Positions 1 to 9,174 of a stretch of 64,000 bases of DNA are shown one piece after another (within the stretch, counting starts at the first letter, position 1; the number at the start of each line of letters is the position of its first letter). Source of the DNA: an uncultured Rubripirellula sp. (GTDB lineage Bacteria > Planctomycetota > Planctomycetia > Pirellulales > Pirellulaceae); assembly GCA_938075415.1 (NCBI GenBank), contig CALJHC010000020.1, positions 62,001-126,000 on the forward strand, written 5' to 3'. Position numbers and translations under genes: made by a program. Below the pieces are notes generated by a model. That model saw nothing but the letters and a program-made list of their open reading frames with translations, was not told where the DNA came from and searched no databases.

Positions 1-2
1 AT

Positions 3-2081
3 GCAACGCTGCACGGATTTGACAACATCGGTGAAGCGCTCACACTTTCTGATTACCAGTTGCAACGTTACCTCGAGGTGGCTGAGGTATCACTTGATGC
101 GGCGTCATTTTTTAATATTGAGCGGCCAAAATCAGAGAGTTGGACTTACGCGGCCATAGACTTCAACGGTGTCGAGTCCTATCAACGTGCGCCGGTCACC
201 TGGCGCCTTCTTGTAAAGGACGAGTATCTGGAGATCGGACACGGACAACCTAGCGAGCGACATCCAAATTATGTGCCGGCCCTGGCTAAAAAAGGTGGTG
301 TTCCCTCTGACGGTCTTTACACGATCAAGATCAAGGCAGCTGCAGCCAATCGATTGGATCACGGGTACGATCACAAGGAGTTCGAACGATTCAAGACACA
401 GAGGCTCAAGATGGCACTCTGGATTGCGCCCGATGCGAGTCTTCTGCAAAAAAATGCGGCTGATCAACGGCAATTGCTTGAAGTGTGGGATTTGCCGGAC
501 GGAGAACCCGACACTTTCACGAAGCAGGTCTGGCTCGATAAAGGATCCATTCCGTTCATTAGTTGGACCAATGGCGTTAGTTCCAAGGGCAATATCCGCA
601 GGGTAGCAGAACTGCACCATCCCGAGGTCATTCGAGCCACGACGACAGAGCTGGATGCTGCAAAGCTTGGAATTCCTGAAGCAAAGTTGCGTGTCGCCAA
701 ACTATCTGAGAATGCAAACAATCCGTTGCTTTCTGATGTTTATCAGGGGCCTCGCCTTCGCGTTTGGAGCATGGCGATTGAGGGTCCTTACTTTGAGCAG
801 TGGCCGCCAGACAGTCATCAATTACTCTTTGGCACTGAGATTGATGCCTCGAAGATTGACATCGATGAGGTAGTATCGAGATTTGCAAGTCGCGCATTTC
901 GGCGACCTGTATCTTCGGTGGAGATTAATCACTATGGCGATTTTATTCGTGAACGCATTCGCGATGGTCATTCGCATGCAGCAGCCATCAAACTGGGCTT
1001 CGCGGCGATTCTGACATCACCCCGCTTTCTTTTCCTCGATGAGGGTAACGACGAATTTGAGACAGAACTCACTTCTTACGAGTTGGCGGCGAGGTTGTCC
1101 TACTTCCTGTGTAGCAGCATGCCGGACGCCGAGCTCACGATGGCTGCGGCAACGGGGACGTTAGACTCACCAGCAGGCATGAAAGATCAGGTTGATCGCT
1201 TGCTTGGCGATAATGAGGCCTTTGTCCAGCACTTCACCGATACATGGCTACGGATTAATACGCTTGGTTCGATGCCGCCCGATCCTAAAGCATTCGAGAG
1301 CTATTACCGGGATCGGCTGGAGCAATTGTTTAAAAAGGAGACGCGGTTGTTCGTCAGTGATCTTGTGGAAACGAACGGATCGCTCGTGAAATTGCTCGAC
1401 AGCGATTACACCTTTGTCAACGACGCTTTGGCAAAACATTATGGCATCGATGACGTGCAGGGTGAGCATTTCCGCAAAGTCGCACTTAGGCCAGAGTATC
1501 GTCGCGGCGGATTACTTGGTCAGGGTAGCATTCTGACACTTTCAGCAAATGGTATCGAGACATCGCCAGTTGTTCGTGGGACTTGGGTGCTTGAGAATAT
1601 CTTGGGCACTCCACCTCCACCTCCGCCGCCCGATGTACCAGCGATCGAACCTGATACTCGTGGCACGACGACGATTCGCGAGCAGCTTGATAAACATCGA
1701 AATGTTGATGCTTGCTCCGACTGCCACCGAAAAATTGACCCCGCAGGTTTTGCTCTCGAGTTTTATGATCCCATTGGCAGGTTCCGAACCCGATACCCCG
1801 GAGGTCCCGGTGGCGGCTCACTCGTTGATGGTTCTGGGCAGCTTCCCAGCGGAGAAATGTTTGAAGATGAGCGTGGGCTCAAGCAGATTCTCATTGCTCG
1901 CAAGAGTCAATTTGCTGAAGCCATCACGGAAAAGCTGCTGATCTATGCAACCGGGCGAACAATGACGTTTCGCGATCAGGAAGAAATTGAACACATCGCG
2001 GCAGCCTGTGCCGAGGATGGTTTCGGGCTTCGTGACTTGATTGTTTATGTTGCCAGCAGCAAGATCTTTCATAGTCGATAG
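3..2081 (+). CDS. DUF1592/DUF1588/DUF1585 planctomycete protein (5' end outside window)
   Basis: The reading frame is open from the first bases of the window, and the first visible residues (GFDNIGEALTLSDYQLQRYL) match the end of a DUF1587 domain, so the gene starts upstream. Visible order is DUF1587 tail, a region of unknown function, DUF1595 (near nt 870-1050), DUF1592 (near nt 1070-1260), DUF1588 (near nt 1490-1800) and DUF1585 at the C-terminus. DUF1588 carries a CXXCH-like ACSDCH motif, which could bind c-type heme, although heme binding is unproven for this family. A PPPPPPP run precedes that motif. Members are usually secreted and sit next to a DUF1552 gene; that partner would lie upstream of the window. 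Function is unknown. Confidence 0.92.
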   Translation, partial: ATLHGFDNIGEALTLSDYQLQRYLEVAEVSLDAASFFNIERPKSESWTYAAIDFNGVESYQRAPVTWRLLVKDEYLEIGHGQPSERHPNYVPALAKKGGVPSDGLYTIKIKAAAANRLDHGYDHKEFERFKTQRLKMALWIAPDASLLQKNAADQRQLLEVWDLPDGEPDTFTKQVWLDKGSIPFISWTNGVSSKGNIRRVAELHHPEVIRATTTELDAAKLGIPEAKLRVAKLSENANNPLLSDVYQGPRLRVWSMAIEGPYFEQWPPDSHQLLFGTEIDASKIDIDEVVSRFASRAFRRPVSSVEINHYGDFIRERIRDGHSHAAAIKLGFAAILTSPRFLFLDEGNDEFETELTSYELAARLSYFLCSSMPDAELTMAAATGTLDSPAGMKDQVDRLLGDNEAFVQHFTDTWLRINTLGSMPPDPKAFESYYRDRLEQLFKKETRLFVSDLVETNGSLVKLLDSDYTFVNDALAKHYGIDDVQGEHFRKVALRPEYRRGGLLGQGSILTLSANGIETSPVVRGTWVLENILGTPPPPPPPDVPAIEPDTRGTTTIREQLDKHRNVDACSDCHRKIDPAGFALEFYDPIGRFRTRYPGGPGGGSLVDGSGQLPSGEMFEDERGLKQILIARKSQFAEAITEKLLIYATGRTMTFRDQEEIEHIAAACAEDGFGLRDLIVYVASSKIFHSR

Positions 2082-2476
2082 GTATCAAGGTGCTTGATGT
2101 GGCAGAGAGCACCACAAGCGTTGACAACAATAGTGATGCAATTCTAACAATCGTCGTCAATGAGTCTTTAATGGTGTCCAACGCGTTATCTGACTCATCG
2201 AGGTAGGAAGCACTTCCTGGATTCTAGGAGATTGCACCTCGCGAACAGTTGCGCTCGTTGGATGGCACTAGTTAGATGTCACATAGGAGGTCGATTACAA
2301 CGATGGAAACCGGTTGCCATCAATATCTGAGATGGTTTCGTAGCACGGGATGGTCATTGTGAATTGCAAATAAGGCACCCCCGCTGTGAGACAGGCTTGC
2401 AATCCGGGTCGCAATGTCTTTTTCCCGACGCGAATGACGAACTGGCAACTCTTGGCACCCTCCATGTTGTGATTGG
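2082..2476. other. Intergenic region between convergent genes, no gene seen
   Basis: This stretch separates the 3' ends of two convergent genes. Open frames in it are short and resemble nothing I know. A weak 6-bp inverted repeat (GGTGCT at 2089-2094, AGCACC at 2108-2113) lies just after the first gene's stop but has no T-tract. Confidence 0.5.
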
Positions 2477-3811
2477 CTAACGTCGATTGTCAGCGTCGCG
2501 AAGCGAGTCAGTTCCTTCAATGGCCAACATTAATTCACGCAACTCAGACACTTTTTGCGGATGCTTTTCGGCGAGGTTATTCTGTTCACCGATGTCTGTG
2601 TCCAAGTCATAGAGTTCTTCGATTTTCATCCTGTCATCTTCAACGGCATAGCCATGAAAGTGCGCCTTGGCTTTCAGGTATTTCCACTTACCTTTTCGAA
2701 CGCCAGCTTGCCCAAAATAGAAGTGCTCTCGCCCTGTATCGCGTTTGCCTAAGATTAAATCACTTTGATCAGTCCCATCGATTTGCCGGTCTTCAGGCAG
2801 TTGATATCCGGCAAGTCGTGCAAAAGTTGGCATAAAATCGATGGTGGCAAAGATGGCATCCGAAACTCTTCCTGCGGGCACGGATCCAGGCCAACGCACA
2901 ATGCATGGTAGGCGATAACCACCCTCATATGGCGAGCCCTTACCGTTTCGCAGTGGTCCGGAATCACCCCAGAAAATCGAACCTTCCGGGTGACCTTTCT
3001 TGTTATCGGTGTACTTGGCTTGATTCCAAGGTCCGTTATCACTGGTGTAGATGAATAGCGTTGTCTCTTTCAGGCCAAGTTCGTCGATGGTATCAAGCAA
3101 CCGGCCAGTTTCATGATCAAATTCCTCGACAACATCTCCATAAAGCCCTCCCTCGGATGTATCTCGGTATCGATCTGACGCGTCGATAATAGTGTGCATC
3201 ATTGTATGTGCCACATATAAAAGGAATGGCTTTTCTGGATCGCGACGTGTCTTCAAAAAGTCAATGGCTTTATCCGTGTAGAGTCGTGTCAGACTACCCA
3301 TGTCACGAGTCGAACCCATTTTCTTGTTGTTCTCGTGAAAGGTAACACCGCCACCGTCATTGGCACCCAGCGTTCCAAAGTAGTAATCAAATCCTTGGGC
3401 ATTGGGCATGCGCTCGATGATCGCTTTGCGGTTGGACACATCCCATTTCCCGATGCAAGCGGTTTGATAGCCAACATCTCGGATCAGCTCAGCGAAAGTG
3501 ATTTCGGAAGCGGGCATGCCCCAGCCCTTGCTGCGTATAGGTTGACGACCCGTCAAAAGCGCAGACCGTGACGGTCCGCAAACCGTCTGTGAATAGAAAG
3601 ACGTGAAGCGAGTGCCTTCCGTTGCTAGTTGGTCCAGACGTGGTGTCTTGTTCTTTTGACTGCCATAGCATCCGATGTCGGCGTAGCCTTGATCGTCTGT
3701 GAAAACAATCACGATATTGGGTTTGTCGATCGCATGGGCCGAGTCAAGTAACCCGATTGTCAGCAGGCAGCCGGTAAGAATTCTATTTTGCATGGTGCTT
3801 CTTTTACGCAT
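2477..3811 (-). CDS. Type I sulfatase (formylglycine-dependent), secreted
   Basis: Arylsulfatase-type enzyme of the alkaline phosphatase superfamily that would hydrolyse sulfate esters, probably on polysaccharides, outside the cytoplasm. The metal-site motif is near the N-terminus (PNIVIVFTDDQG, residues 31-42) and the maturation signature is CGPSR at 78-82, where Cys78 would be oxidised to formylglycine. KGKWKYLK and the late YDLDTDIGEQNNLA stretch are typical sulfatase C-terminal features. A signal peptide begins at the second Met (residue 7, nt 3793), which is an equally good start. Length (444 aa) is normal. It stands alone on its strand, downstream of the decayed sulfatase at 4306-4555. 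Substrate cannot be told from sequence. Confidence 0.93.
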   Translation of the reverse strand: MRKRSTMQNRILTGCLLTIGLLDSAHAIDKPNIVIVFTDDQGYADIGCYGSQKNKTPRLDQLATEGTRFTSFYSQTVCGPSRSALLTGRQPIRSKGWGMPASEITFAELIRDVGYQTACIGKWDVSNRKAIIERMPNAQGFDYYFGTLGANDGGGVTFHENNKKMGSTRDMGSLTRLYTDKAIDFLKTRRDPEKPFLLYVAHTMMHTIIDASDRYRDTSEGGLYGDVVEEFDHETGRLLDTIDELGLKETTLFIYTSDNGPWNQAKYTDNKKGHPEGSIFWGDSGPLRNGKGSPYEGGYRLPCIVRWPGSVPAGRVSDAIFATIDFMPTFARLAGYQLPEDRQIDGTDQSDLILGKRDTGREHFYFGQAGVRKGKWKYLKAKAHFHGYAVEDDRMKIEELYDLDTDIGEQNNLAEKHPQKVSELRELMLAIEGTDSLRDADNRR

Positions 3812-4305
3812 AAACAGGAGTGAAGAGAACGAGATTCATTCAATCACTTTAAAAAGGGCCACATTAAGTTGAAGGAGGGCAATGATGTTGTGATTCACTC
3901 AAGTCAATCATTAAAGATGAACTTTTTATTGAAGAGCTGACAGAACCATCAAGGGATTCGATGACGAGATCGCGTCTTGAGATGGAGTTTTGAATCACCA
4001 ATACGGTATCACAATCGGCAATGAATTTTGATCGAAAGAAGGTTTGAGGCGGGTTCAATGTAAATAAGGCTTGAAAACCAACTTATCCCGACACCTGACG
4101 AATCAAACGGTTCTCTGTTCCGGCAATCTAATTTCACGCTGGGGGAGCGACCGACTGAACGCCAATCTCGAAACCTAACTCGGCGGTAACCAAATCATCA
4201 CCTTCTGTCTCGGTCAATGCAGAAAAAACCGCCAAGGGGAGATCCGACTTCTGCACCTTGGTGGGCGGGCCGGCCTTTTGGCATTGAGATCGGTGAATTC
4301 ATTGG
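3812..4305. other. Non-coding or degenerate stretch beside sulfatase relic
   Basis: No convincing gene. On the minus strand there is an open frame without a clear start from about 4318 to a stop at 4135 (it contains KSDLPLAVFSALTETEGDD), and another from about 4080 to 3864. Neither matches a family I recognise. Because they follow the broken sulfatase on the same strand, they may be remnants of its 3' part or of another lost gene. Confidence 0.35.
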
Positions 4306-4555
4306 TCACGGATGAGCGTTGGTTAATAAGGTTCCTGATGAAGAGAGTCGGTCAACGTTTGGCGTTTCGACATCGGAATACCCACCTAAACCACCCACCG
4401 AGTCCTTCATGTCGTCGATAACGATCATGAACAAGTTTGGCCGTGATTGAGATGGTGTCGGACGCTGAGAGCCACCCGAGAGGTGCTGCGATTAAAAGGG
4501 TAAGATTAAAAAGTGCGAGGAATGCAGATAGCGGTCTTTTTCTAGGGACTGCCAT
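4306..4555 (-). pseudogene. Sulfatase remnant: signal peptide plus N-terminal motif, frameshifted and truncated
   Basis: An ATG at 4553-4555 opens a good signal peptide (MAVPRKRPLSAFLALFNLTL, then an AAPLGWLSAS cleavage region). The mature part continues only after a one-base frame change: codons starting at 4443 read RPNLFMIVIDDMKDSVGGLG followed by YSDVETPNVDRL. This is the N-terminal metal-binding segment of iduronate/choline-sulfatase-like enzymes. The frame ends at a TGA (4306-4308) right after TNAHP, before the point where the CXPSR formylglycine motif would lie. The rest of the enzyme (about 400 aa) is absent. I infer a dead gene; a sequencing error could explain the frameshift but not the missing body. 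Confidence 0.75.
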
Positions 4556-4781
4556 GAGAGGTTTTCTGAATCAGGGAATTTACTGTAGGGTCGAAAGGTC
4601 GGCTGATGAAGCCGTCACTGTCGCTACCACGGTTTCTTGCCTCCTATGTCCCAGTGGCTGGGCCAGCAGTGATTAACAGGGTGCTGGCAGTGTGCAGTGT
4701 TTTTCGTAACGCCCATCTTAGTTTCGTGTAGAATGAGGGACCCTACCCTTCCCACCTGACTTTCAGTCAAAACGGTGCCCC

Positions 4782-6170
4782 ATGCTGAAGCCATTGTATG
4801 GATTGGATCGCCGCGGTTTTCTTATCGCTACCGCCGCCGGTGTTGCGGGTACCACCCTGCCATCACCGACCGCAGGCAGTACCGAGGTGACCACTGACCA
4901 ACCCATCGGGTTTGGCCAAGCCAAGTCGGTACTGATTGTGCTTTTGAGCGGTGGTCCAAGCCAGCTTGATACATGGGATCCAAAGCCTGATGCACCTGCA
5001 GAGGTTCGAGGTGAGTTTTCTAATAGGTCCACAGCTATACCTGGTGTCGCGGTTTGCGAGCACCTTCCGAAGTTTGCCGAGCAAACCAACCGGTGGGCAA
5101 TCATCAGGACGCTCGCCCATCGCGAGCATAACCATCTTCTTGCGACGCATGTGGCATTGACGGGTCGACCAACTCCAATCCCCCGTGGTGGCTCGGACTT
5201 GGATCGAGTTGAAACCCGGAGTGATTTTCCCAACTATGCTGGCGCTCTCGATTTTATTCGGCCGCGAACCGATGGAATTCCCTCGGGGGTATCACTGCCT
5301 AACTACCTGATTGAAGGACCGCTAACATGGCCCGGTCAGCATTCCGGCTTCCTTGGTCCCAAGCATGACCCTTGGCAGATTAACGGTGACCCGAATGATG
5401 AGAACTTTCAATTACAAGCTTTGGCGATGCGGGATGGGGTTTCTCGGGAACGTCTTCAAACAAGGCGGCAATTACTCGAAGCTCTGGATCAAGGACATCC
5501 CAAGCTGGCAGGTAGTGAAACCTCAGCGTTGAGAGATCAACAGAATCTTGCCTACAATCTGTTGACTGCTGGTAAATTGAATCAATCGTTTGAGCTTGAA
5601 CGTGAAACTCAAGAGACCCGCGACCGTTATGGGCGGAACAAGTTTGGGCAATCACTGCTGTTGTCCAGACGACTTATTGAAGCAGGCATACCTATTGTTC
5701 AAGCCACCATGGGTATCGTGCAAACCTGGGACACTCATGTTGATAACTGGGGGAAATTAAAAAATACGCTGCTGCCTCAATTGGATCAGGGTTTGGCAGC
5801 GTTAACAGATGATTTACAGGCGAGTGATTTACTGAATGAGACCATGTTGGTTGTGATGGGTGAGTTTGGTCGAACACCTAAGGTCAGCACACTTCCCGGG
5901 CAAACGATTCCAGGACGCGACCATTGGGCCCATGCCTACTCGGGTTTGTTCGCCGGAGCTGGTATTCAGGGCGGGCAAGTTCTTGGTCAGACAGACACGA
6001 AGGCAGCTTATCCATTAACCAAATCATGGTCTCCCGCTGACATCTGCAGCACCATCTTCAATGGGCTTGGAGTTGATTCAAATGCAGTCCTGATGGACCC
6101 GTTGAGTCGACCACACCATCTGCTCAATGGCAATGTGATCACCAATCTCTACACGGGAGCCCCAGTATGA
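4782..6170 (+). CDS. DUF1501 protein 1, Tat-exported
   Basis: A 462-aa DUF1501 protein, a family that I recall being placed in the alkaline phosphatase-like fold clan; its reaction is unknown. A twin-arginine motif (DRRGFLIA, residues 9-16) followed by an Ala/Gly-rich segment predicts Tat export. Family motifs are intact: GGPSQLDTWDPKPDAP near residues 57-72, TWDTH near 315, GEFGRTP near 360 and GRDHW near 378, positions compatible with a metal site. It is first in a plus-strand run and overlaps the next gene by ATGA (6167-6170), so the two are probably translationally coupled. The sulfatase relic is upstream on the opposite strand. Confidence 0.93.
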   Translation: MLKPLYGLDRRGFLIATAAGVAGTTLPSPTAGSTEVTTDQPIGFGQAKSVLIVLLSGGPSQLDTWDPKPDAPAEVRGEFSNRSTAIPGVAVCEHLPKFAEQTNRWAIIRTLAHREHNHLLATHVALTGRPTPIPRGGSDLDRVETRSDFPNYAGALDFIRPRTDGIPSGVSLPNYLIEGPLTWPGQHSGFLGPKHDPWQINGDPNDENFQLQALAMRDGVSRERLQTRRQLLEALDQGHPKLAGSETSALRDQQNLAYNLLTAGKLNQSFELERETQETRDRYGRNKFGQSLLLSRRLIEAGIPIVQATMGIVQTWDTHVDNWGKLKNTLLPQLDQGLAALTDDLQASDLLNETMLVVMGEFGRTPKVSTLPGQTIPGRDHWAHAYSGLFAGAGIQGGQVLGQTDTKAAYPLTKSWSPADICSTIFNGLGVDSNAVLMDPLSRPHHLLNGNVITNLYTGAPV

Positions 6171-7642
6171 ATGCAGCGGGTAATGTACCGAGAACTCACC
6201 AATGGCATCATGCAAATCAATCTCGTCGTCAAGCGATGCAAGCTGGCGCAATTGGACTGTTGGGTTTGGGCATGAATCATCTTGCCGGATTGCGTGAAGC
6301 CAAAGCGGTTGGTTCCAATCAGGCATCGGGTAAGGCGAAGTCCTGTATTTTCATCTTTCTCTCAGGAGGCCTTTCGCAGCATGATAGCTTTGATATGAAG
6401 CCTAATGCACCGGAGAACATCCGCGGAGAATTTCAGCCAGGATCGACTAAAACACCTGGATTACAAATTTGCGAGCATCTGCCGATGTTGGCGGAGCGAA
6501 GTGAATCCTGGGCGTTGTGCCGATCATTGACGCATGGCTCAAATGAGCATTCGGCCGGGCACCACATCATGCTGACGGGGCATTCAAATTTGCCCAACGG
6601 ATTCAATCCAAATCAACCCAGTCGGTCTGATCGAGCCTCCATTGCCGCTGTCGCGGGAAACGTTTTGAAGGGTGGGCAAAGTAATAATCTTCCCACCGCG
6701 GTGGTTTTGCCTGAGCGATTGGTGCACAACAGCGGTCGCGTGATTCCCGGCCAGCACGCCGGCCTGATGGGGGCACGACATGATCCTTGGATGATCGAAG
6801 CATCGCCCTTTCACAATACGTCTTATGGCGCTTTTCCTGAATATGCTTTTGATCACCAAAATCGAGGTAAGCATGAAGGGAGAGTTTTTCAAGCGCCACA
6901 ACTGACGTTGCCCGATGGGCTGGGGATGGACACGATTCGGCAACGTCTGGATTTACTGAATTCACTGAAGCAGCAGAGAAAGCAGCTTGCCGAAAGTGCG
7001 AGCGTTGAAAACTTTGATCGGCTTCGGGAAGGCGCTGTCTCTTTGTTGACCGAATCGTCGGTGCATCAGGCATTGGATGTTACCAATGCCGATGAAAAAG
7101 ATCTTGAACGCTATGGACGCAACTCGTTCGGTTGGTCGCTTTTGATGGCGCGACGTTTGGTCACCGCGGGAGTGAGTTTGGTGCAGGTGAATCTTGGAAA
7201 TGACGAAACATGGGATACACATGGCAATGCGTTCCCTCACTTGAAAAATCATCTATTTCCACCAACGGATCGAGCGGTTTCAGCTTTGTTGGATGATTTG
7301 AAATCCACTGGCGAACTTGATGAGACATTGATTGTGATGGCGGGGGAATTTGGCCGCACACCAAAGATTACTCTGCTTGATAAACATTACAAGTTACCTG
7401 GCCGAGATCATTGGGGTGCATTGCAAACGGTTTGGTTTGCTGGTGGTGGTATTCAAGGTGGCAACGTGATTGGTAAGTCGGATGCAAAGGGTGCGTATCC
7501 AGCCGAGCAACCGGTCAAGCCAGAGAATTTTGCTGCGACGATTTATGATGCATTGGGCATACCGGCAACGGCTGCTTGGCATGATTCTGAGAATCGGCCG
7601 CATCAAATTTATCACGGGGAGCCTATTCACGGCTTACTGTAG
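6167..7642 (+). CDS. DUF1501 protein 2, Tat-exported
   Basis: Second tandem DUF1501 paralogue (491 aa), starting inside the stop of the first. A twin-arginine-like motif SRRQAMQAG lies at residues 19-27, after a longer n-region than in its neighbours. Conserved blocks are SGGLSQHDSFDMKPNAP, WDTHGNAF, GEFGRTPKI and GRDHWGAL. The central region differs clearly from paralogue 1, so this is an old duplication or independent recruitment, not a recent copy. Reaction unknown. It is followed by a 131-bp gap before the third DUF1501 gene. Confidence 0.92.
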   Translation: MNAAGNVPRTHQWHHANQSRRQAMQAGAIGLLGLGMNHLAGLREAKAVGSNQASGKAKSCIFIFLSGGLSQHDSFDMKPNAPENIRGEFQPGSTKTPGLQICEHLPMLAERSESWALCRSLTHGSNEHSAGHHIMLTGHSNLPNGFNPNQPSRSDRASIAAVAGNVLKGGQSNNLPTAVVLPERLVHNSGRVIPGQHAGLMGARHDPWMIEASPFHNTSYGAFPEYAFDHQNRGKHEGRVFQAPQLTLPDGLGMDTIRQRLDLLNSLKQQRKQLAESASVENFDRLREGAVSLLTESSVHQALDVTNADEKDLERYGRNSFGWSLLMARRLVTAGVSLVQVNLGNDETWDTHGNAFPHLKNHLFPPTDRAVSALLDDLKSTGELDETLIVMAGEFGRTPKITLLDKHYKLPGRDHWGALQTVWFAGGGIQGGNVIGKSDAKGAYPAEQPVKPENFAATIYDALGIPATAAWHDSENRPHQIYHGEPIHGLL

Positions 7643-7773
7643 TTTGCTTGAAATCGTTGAAGAGAAGCATCAGCAAACGCTTTTGTGGCCATTCCTTACC
7701 GGTTGTTTGTCGGTTGCCAGGAATGACCCGATATTTCGAGCGATTATTTTGATAGGGTTCATTGAGCATCAAC

Positions 7774-9174
7774 ATGAGACACCGATCTGGCTGCGATCAG
7801 TTTTGGCAAACGCGACGAATGAGTCGGCGGCAGTTATTGTCTGCTGGATCGATTTCGGCGTTGGGTCTTGGTATTTCTGAATTGGATGCGCGGCGAGCGT
7901 TGGCGAAAGAGGCAGGGATTCGCTTGCCAAAGAAACGAGCAAAGGCCTGTATTTTTCTATTTATGTGGGGTGGCCCCAGTCAATTAGATACTTTTGATCT
8001 GAAGCCTCACGCGCCTTCGGAAATACGAGGTGATTTCAAACCCATTTCCACCAAGGTTCCGGGAATGCAGATTGCGGAGCATTTCACGGGCCTCGCGTCA
8101 ATTTCGGATAAGGTCTCGATCATTCGATCCCTGACGCATGACGATCCCGCTCATCTTTCCAGTGGGCATGCAACCTTGACGGGGCAACTGGCCCCCATCG
8201 TCAAGAGTGACGCGGATCCACCGAGCTCGAAAGATTCTCCACATTTGGGTTCAATCCTGTCGAAGTTTCGTCCCACGGGGACCGGATTACCGGCTTTTGT
8301 CGCTATGCCGTGGAAGGCGTACCATCCCGCTGCCCCTGGTGGTGAGGCGCCGGGGCAGCATGGCGGCTGGTTGGGGGCCGAGCATGATGGAATGTTGTTA
8401 ACTGGAGACCTCAATGATCCGAAATGGTGTCCAGAAGGTCTCGCCTTGCCTGAGTCGATCAGTCTGGGGCGACTTGAGTCGCGTGTTGAGTTGCTGAAAT
8501 TATTTGATTCACAGAGGATCAATCTACAGAATTCAACTTCCAATTCCGCGTATGGAAGCCACCAGAGTCGAGCGGCTCAAATGATCAGTTCACCCGGTGT
8601 TCGGCAAGCGTTTGATTTGACTCGGGAAAGTGAATCGACCAGAGAACGTTACGGGCGGAACCAGCATGGCCAATGCGTCTTAATGGCGCGTCGATTGGTC
8701 GAGCATGGAGTGCCACTTGTTAGCGTTAATTGGCATAACGACGGAAAGAATTTTTGGGACACGCATGGTAACAATTTTAACCGTCTCAAAAATGATTTGA
8801 TTCCGCCGAGCGATCAAGCGCTTACCGCCTTGTTAACCGATTTGGATGAGCGCGGTCTGCTGGAGGAAACGCTGGTTGCATGGGTTGGTGAGTTTGGCAG
8901 AAAGCCGCAGATTGCCAAGAACAATGCCGGACGGGAACATTGGCCGTTTTGCTATAGCGGCCTGTTGGCAGGTGGTGGAATTCAACCGGGTGCTGTTTAT
9001 GGTGCCAGCGACAAGCATGCGGCGTATCCCATTTCTGATCCAGTCTCGCCACAGGATTTTGCGACGACAATTTTGCACGCCTTGGGGCTGCCCATTGAGA
9101 CACACTTACTGGACCGAGAAGACCGGCCACACAGAATTTCTTCAGGAAGAGTGTTGCATGAATTACTCACTTGA
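7774..9174 (+). CDS. DUF1501 protein 3, Tat-exported
   Basis: Third tandem DUF1501 paralogue. The frame is open from a TTG at 7762, but I prefer the ATG at 7774, giving 466 aa; an ATG at 7819 directly before SRRQLLSAG is another option. Twin-arginine motif SRRQLLSAG is followed by a hydrophobic stretch. Conserved blocks are GGPSQLDTFDLKPHAP, FWDTHGNNFNRLK, GEFGRKPQI (Lys where Thr is usual) and AGREHWPF (Glu where Asp is usual in GRDHW). These two changes set it apart from paralogues 1 and 2. The next gene begins inside its last codons. Confidence 0.92.
   Translation: MRHRSGCDQFWQTRRMSRRQLLSAGSISALGLGISELDARRALAKEAGIRLPKKRAKACIFLFMWGGPSQLDTFDLKPHAPSEIRGDFKPISTKVPGMQIAEHFTGLASISDKVSIIRSLTHDDPAHLSSGHATLTGQLAPIVKSDADPPSSKDSPHLGSILSKFRPTGTGLPAFVAMPWKAYHPAAPGGEAPGQHGGWLGAEHDGMLLTGDLNDPKWCPEGLALPESISLGRLESRVELLKLFDSQRINLQNSTSNSAYGSHQSRAAQMISSPGVRQAFDLTRESESTRERYGRNQHGQCVLMARRLVEHGVPLVSVNWHNDGKNFWDTHGNNFNRLKNDLIPPSDQALTALLTDLDERGLLEETLVAWVGEFGRKPQIAKNNAGREHWPFCYSGLLAGGGIQPGAVYGASDKHAAYPISDPVSPQDFATTILHALGLPIETHLLDREDRPHRISSGRVLHELLT

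Noticed and set aside
4437..4676. 79-codon plus-strand ORF
   Set aside because: Antisense to the sulfatase relic, whose minus-strand reading is clearly protein-derived.
7643..7773. Possible extra small gene between DUF1501 copies 2 and 3
   Set aside because: Only 131 bases, open frames there continue into the shadow frames of the neighbouring genes.
8846..9157. Upstream extension of the giant DUF1549/DUF1553 frame to 8846
   Set aside because: It lies wholly inside the third DUF1501 gene in another frame and adds residues with no domain; translation most likely starts at 9158, 9212 or 9224.
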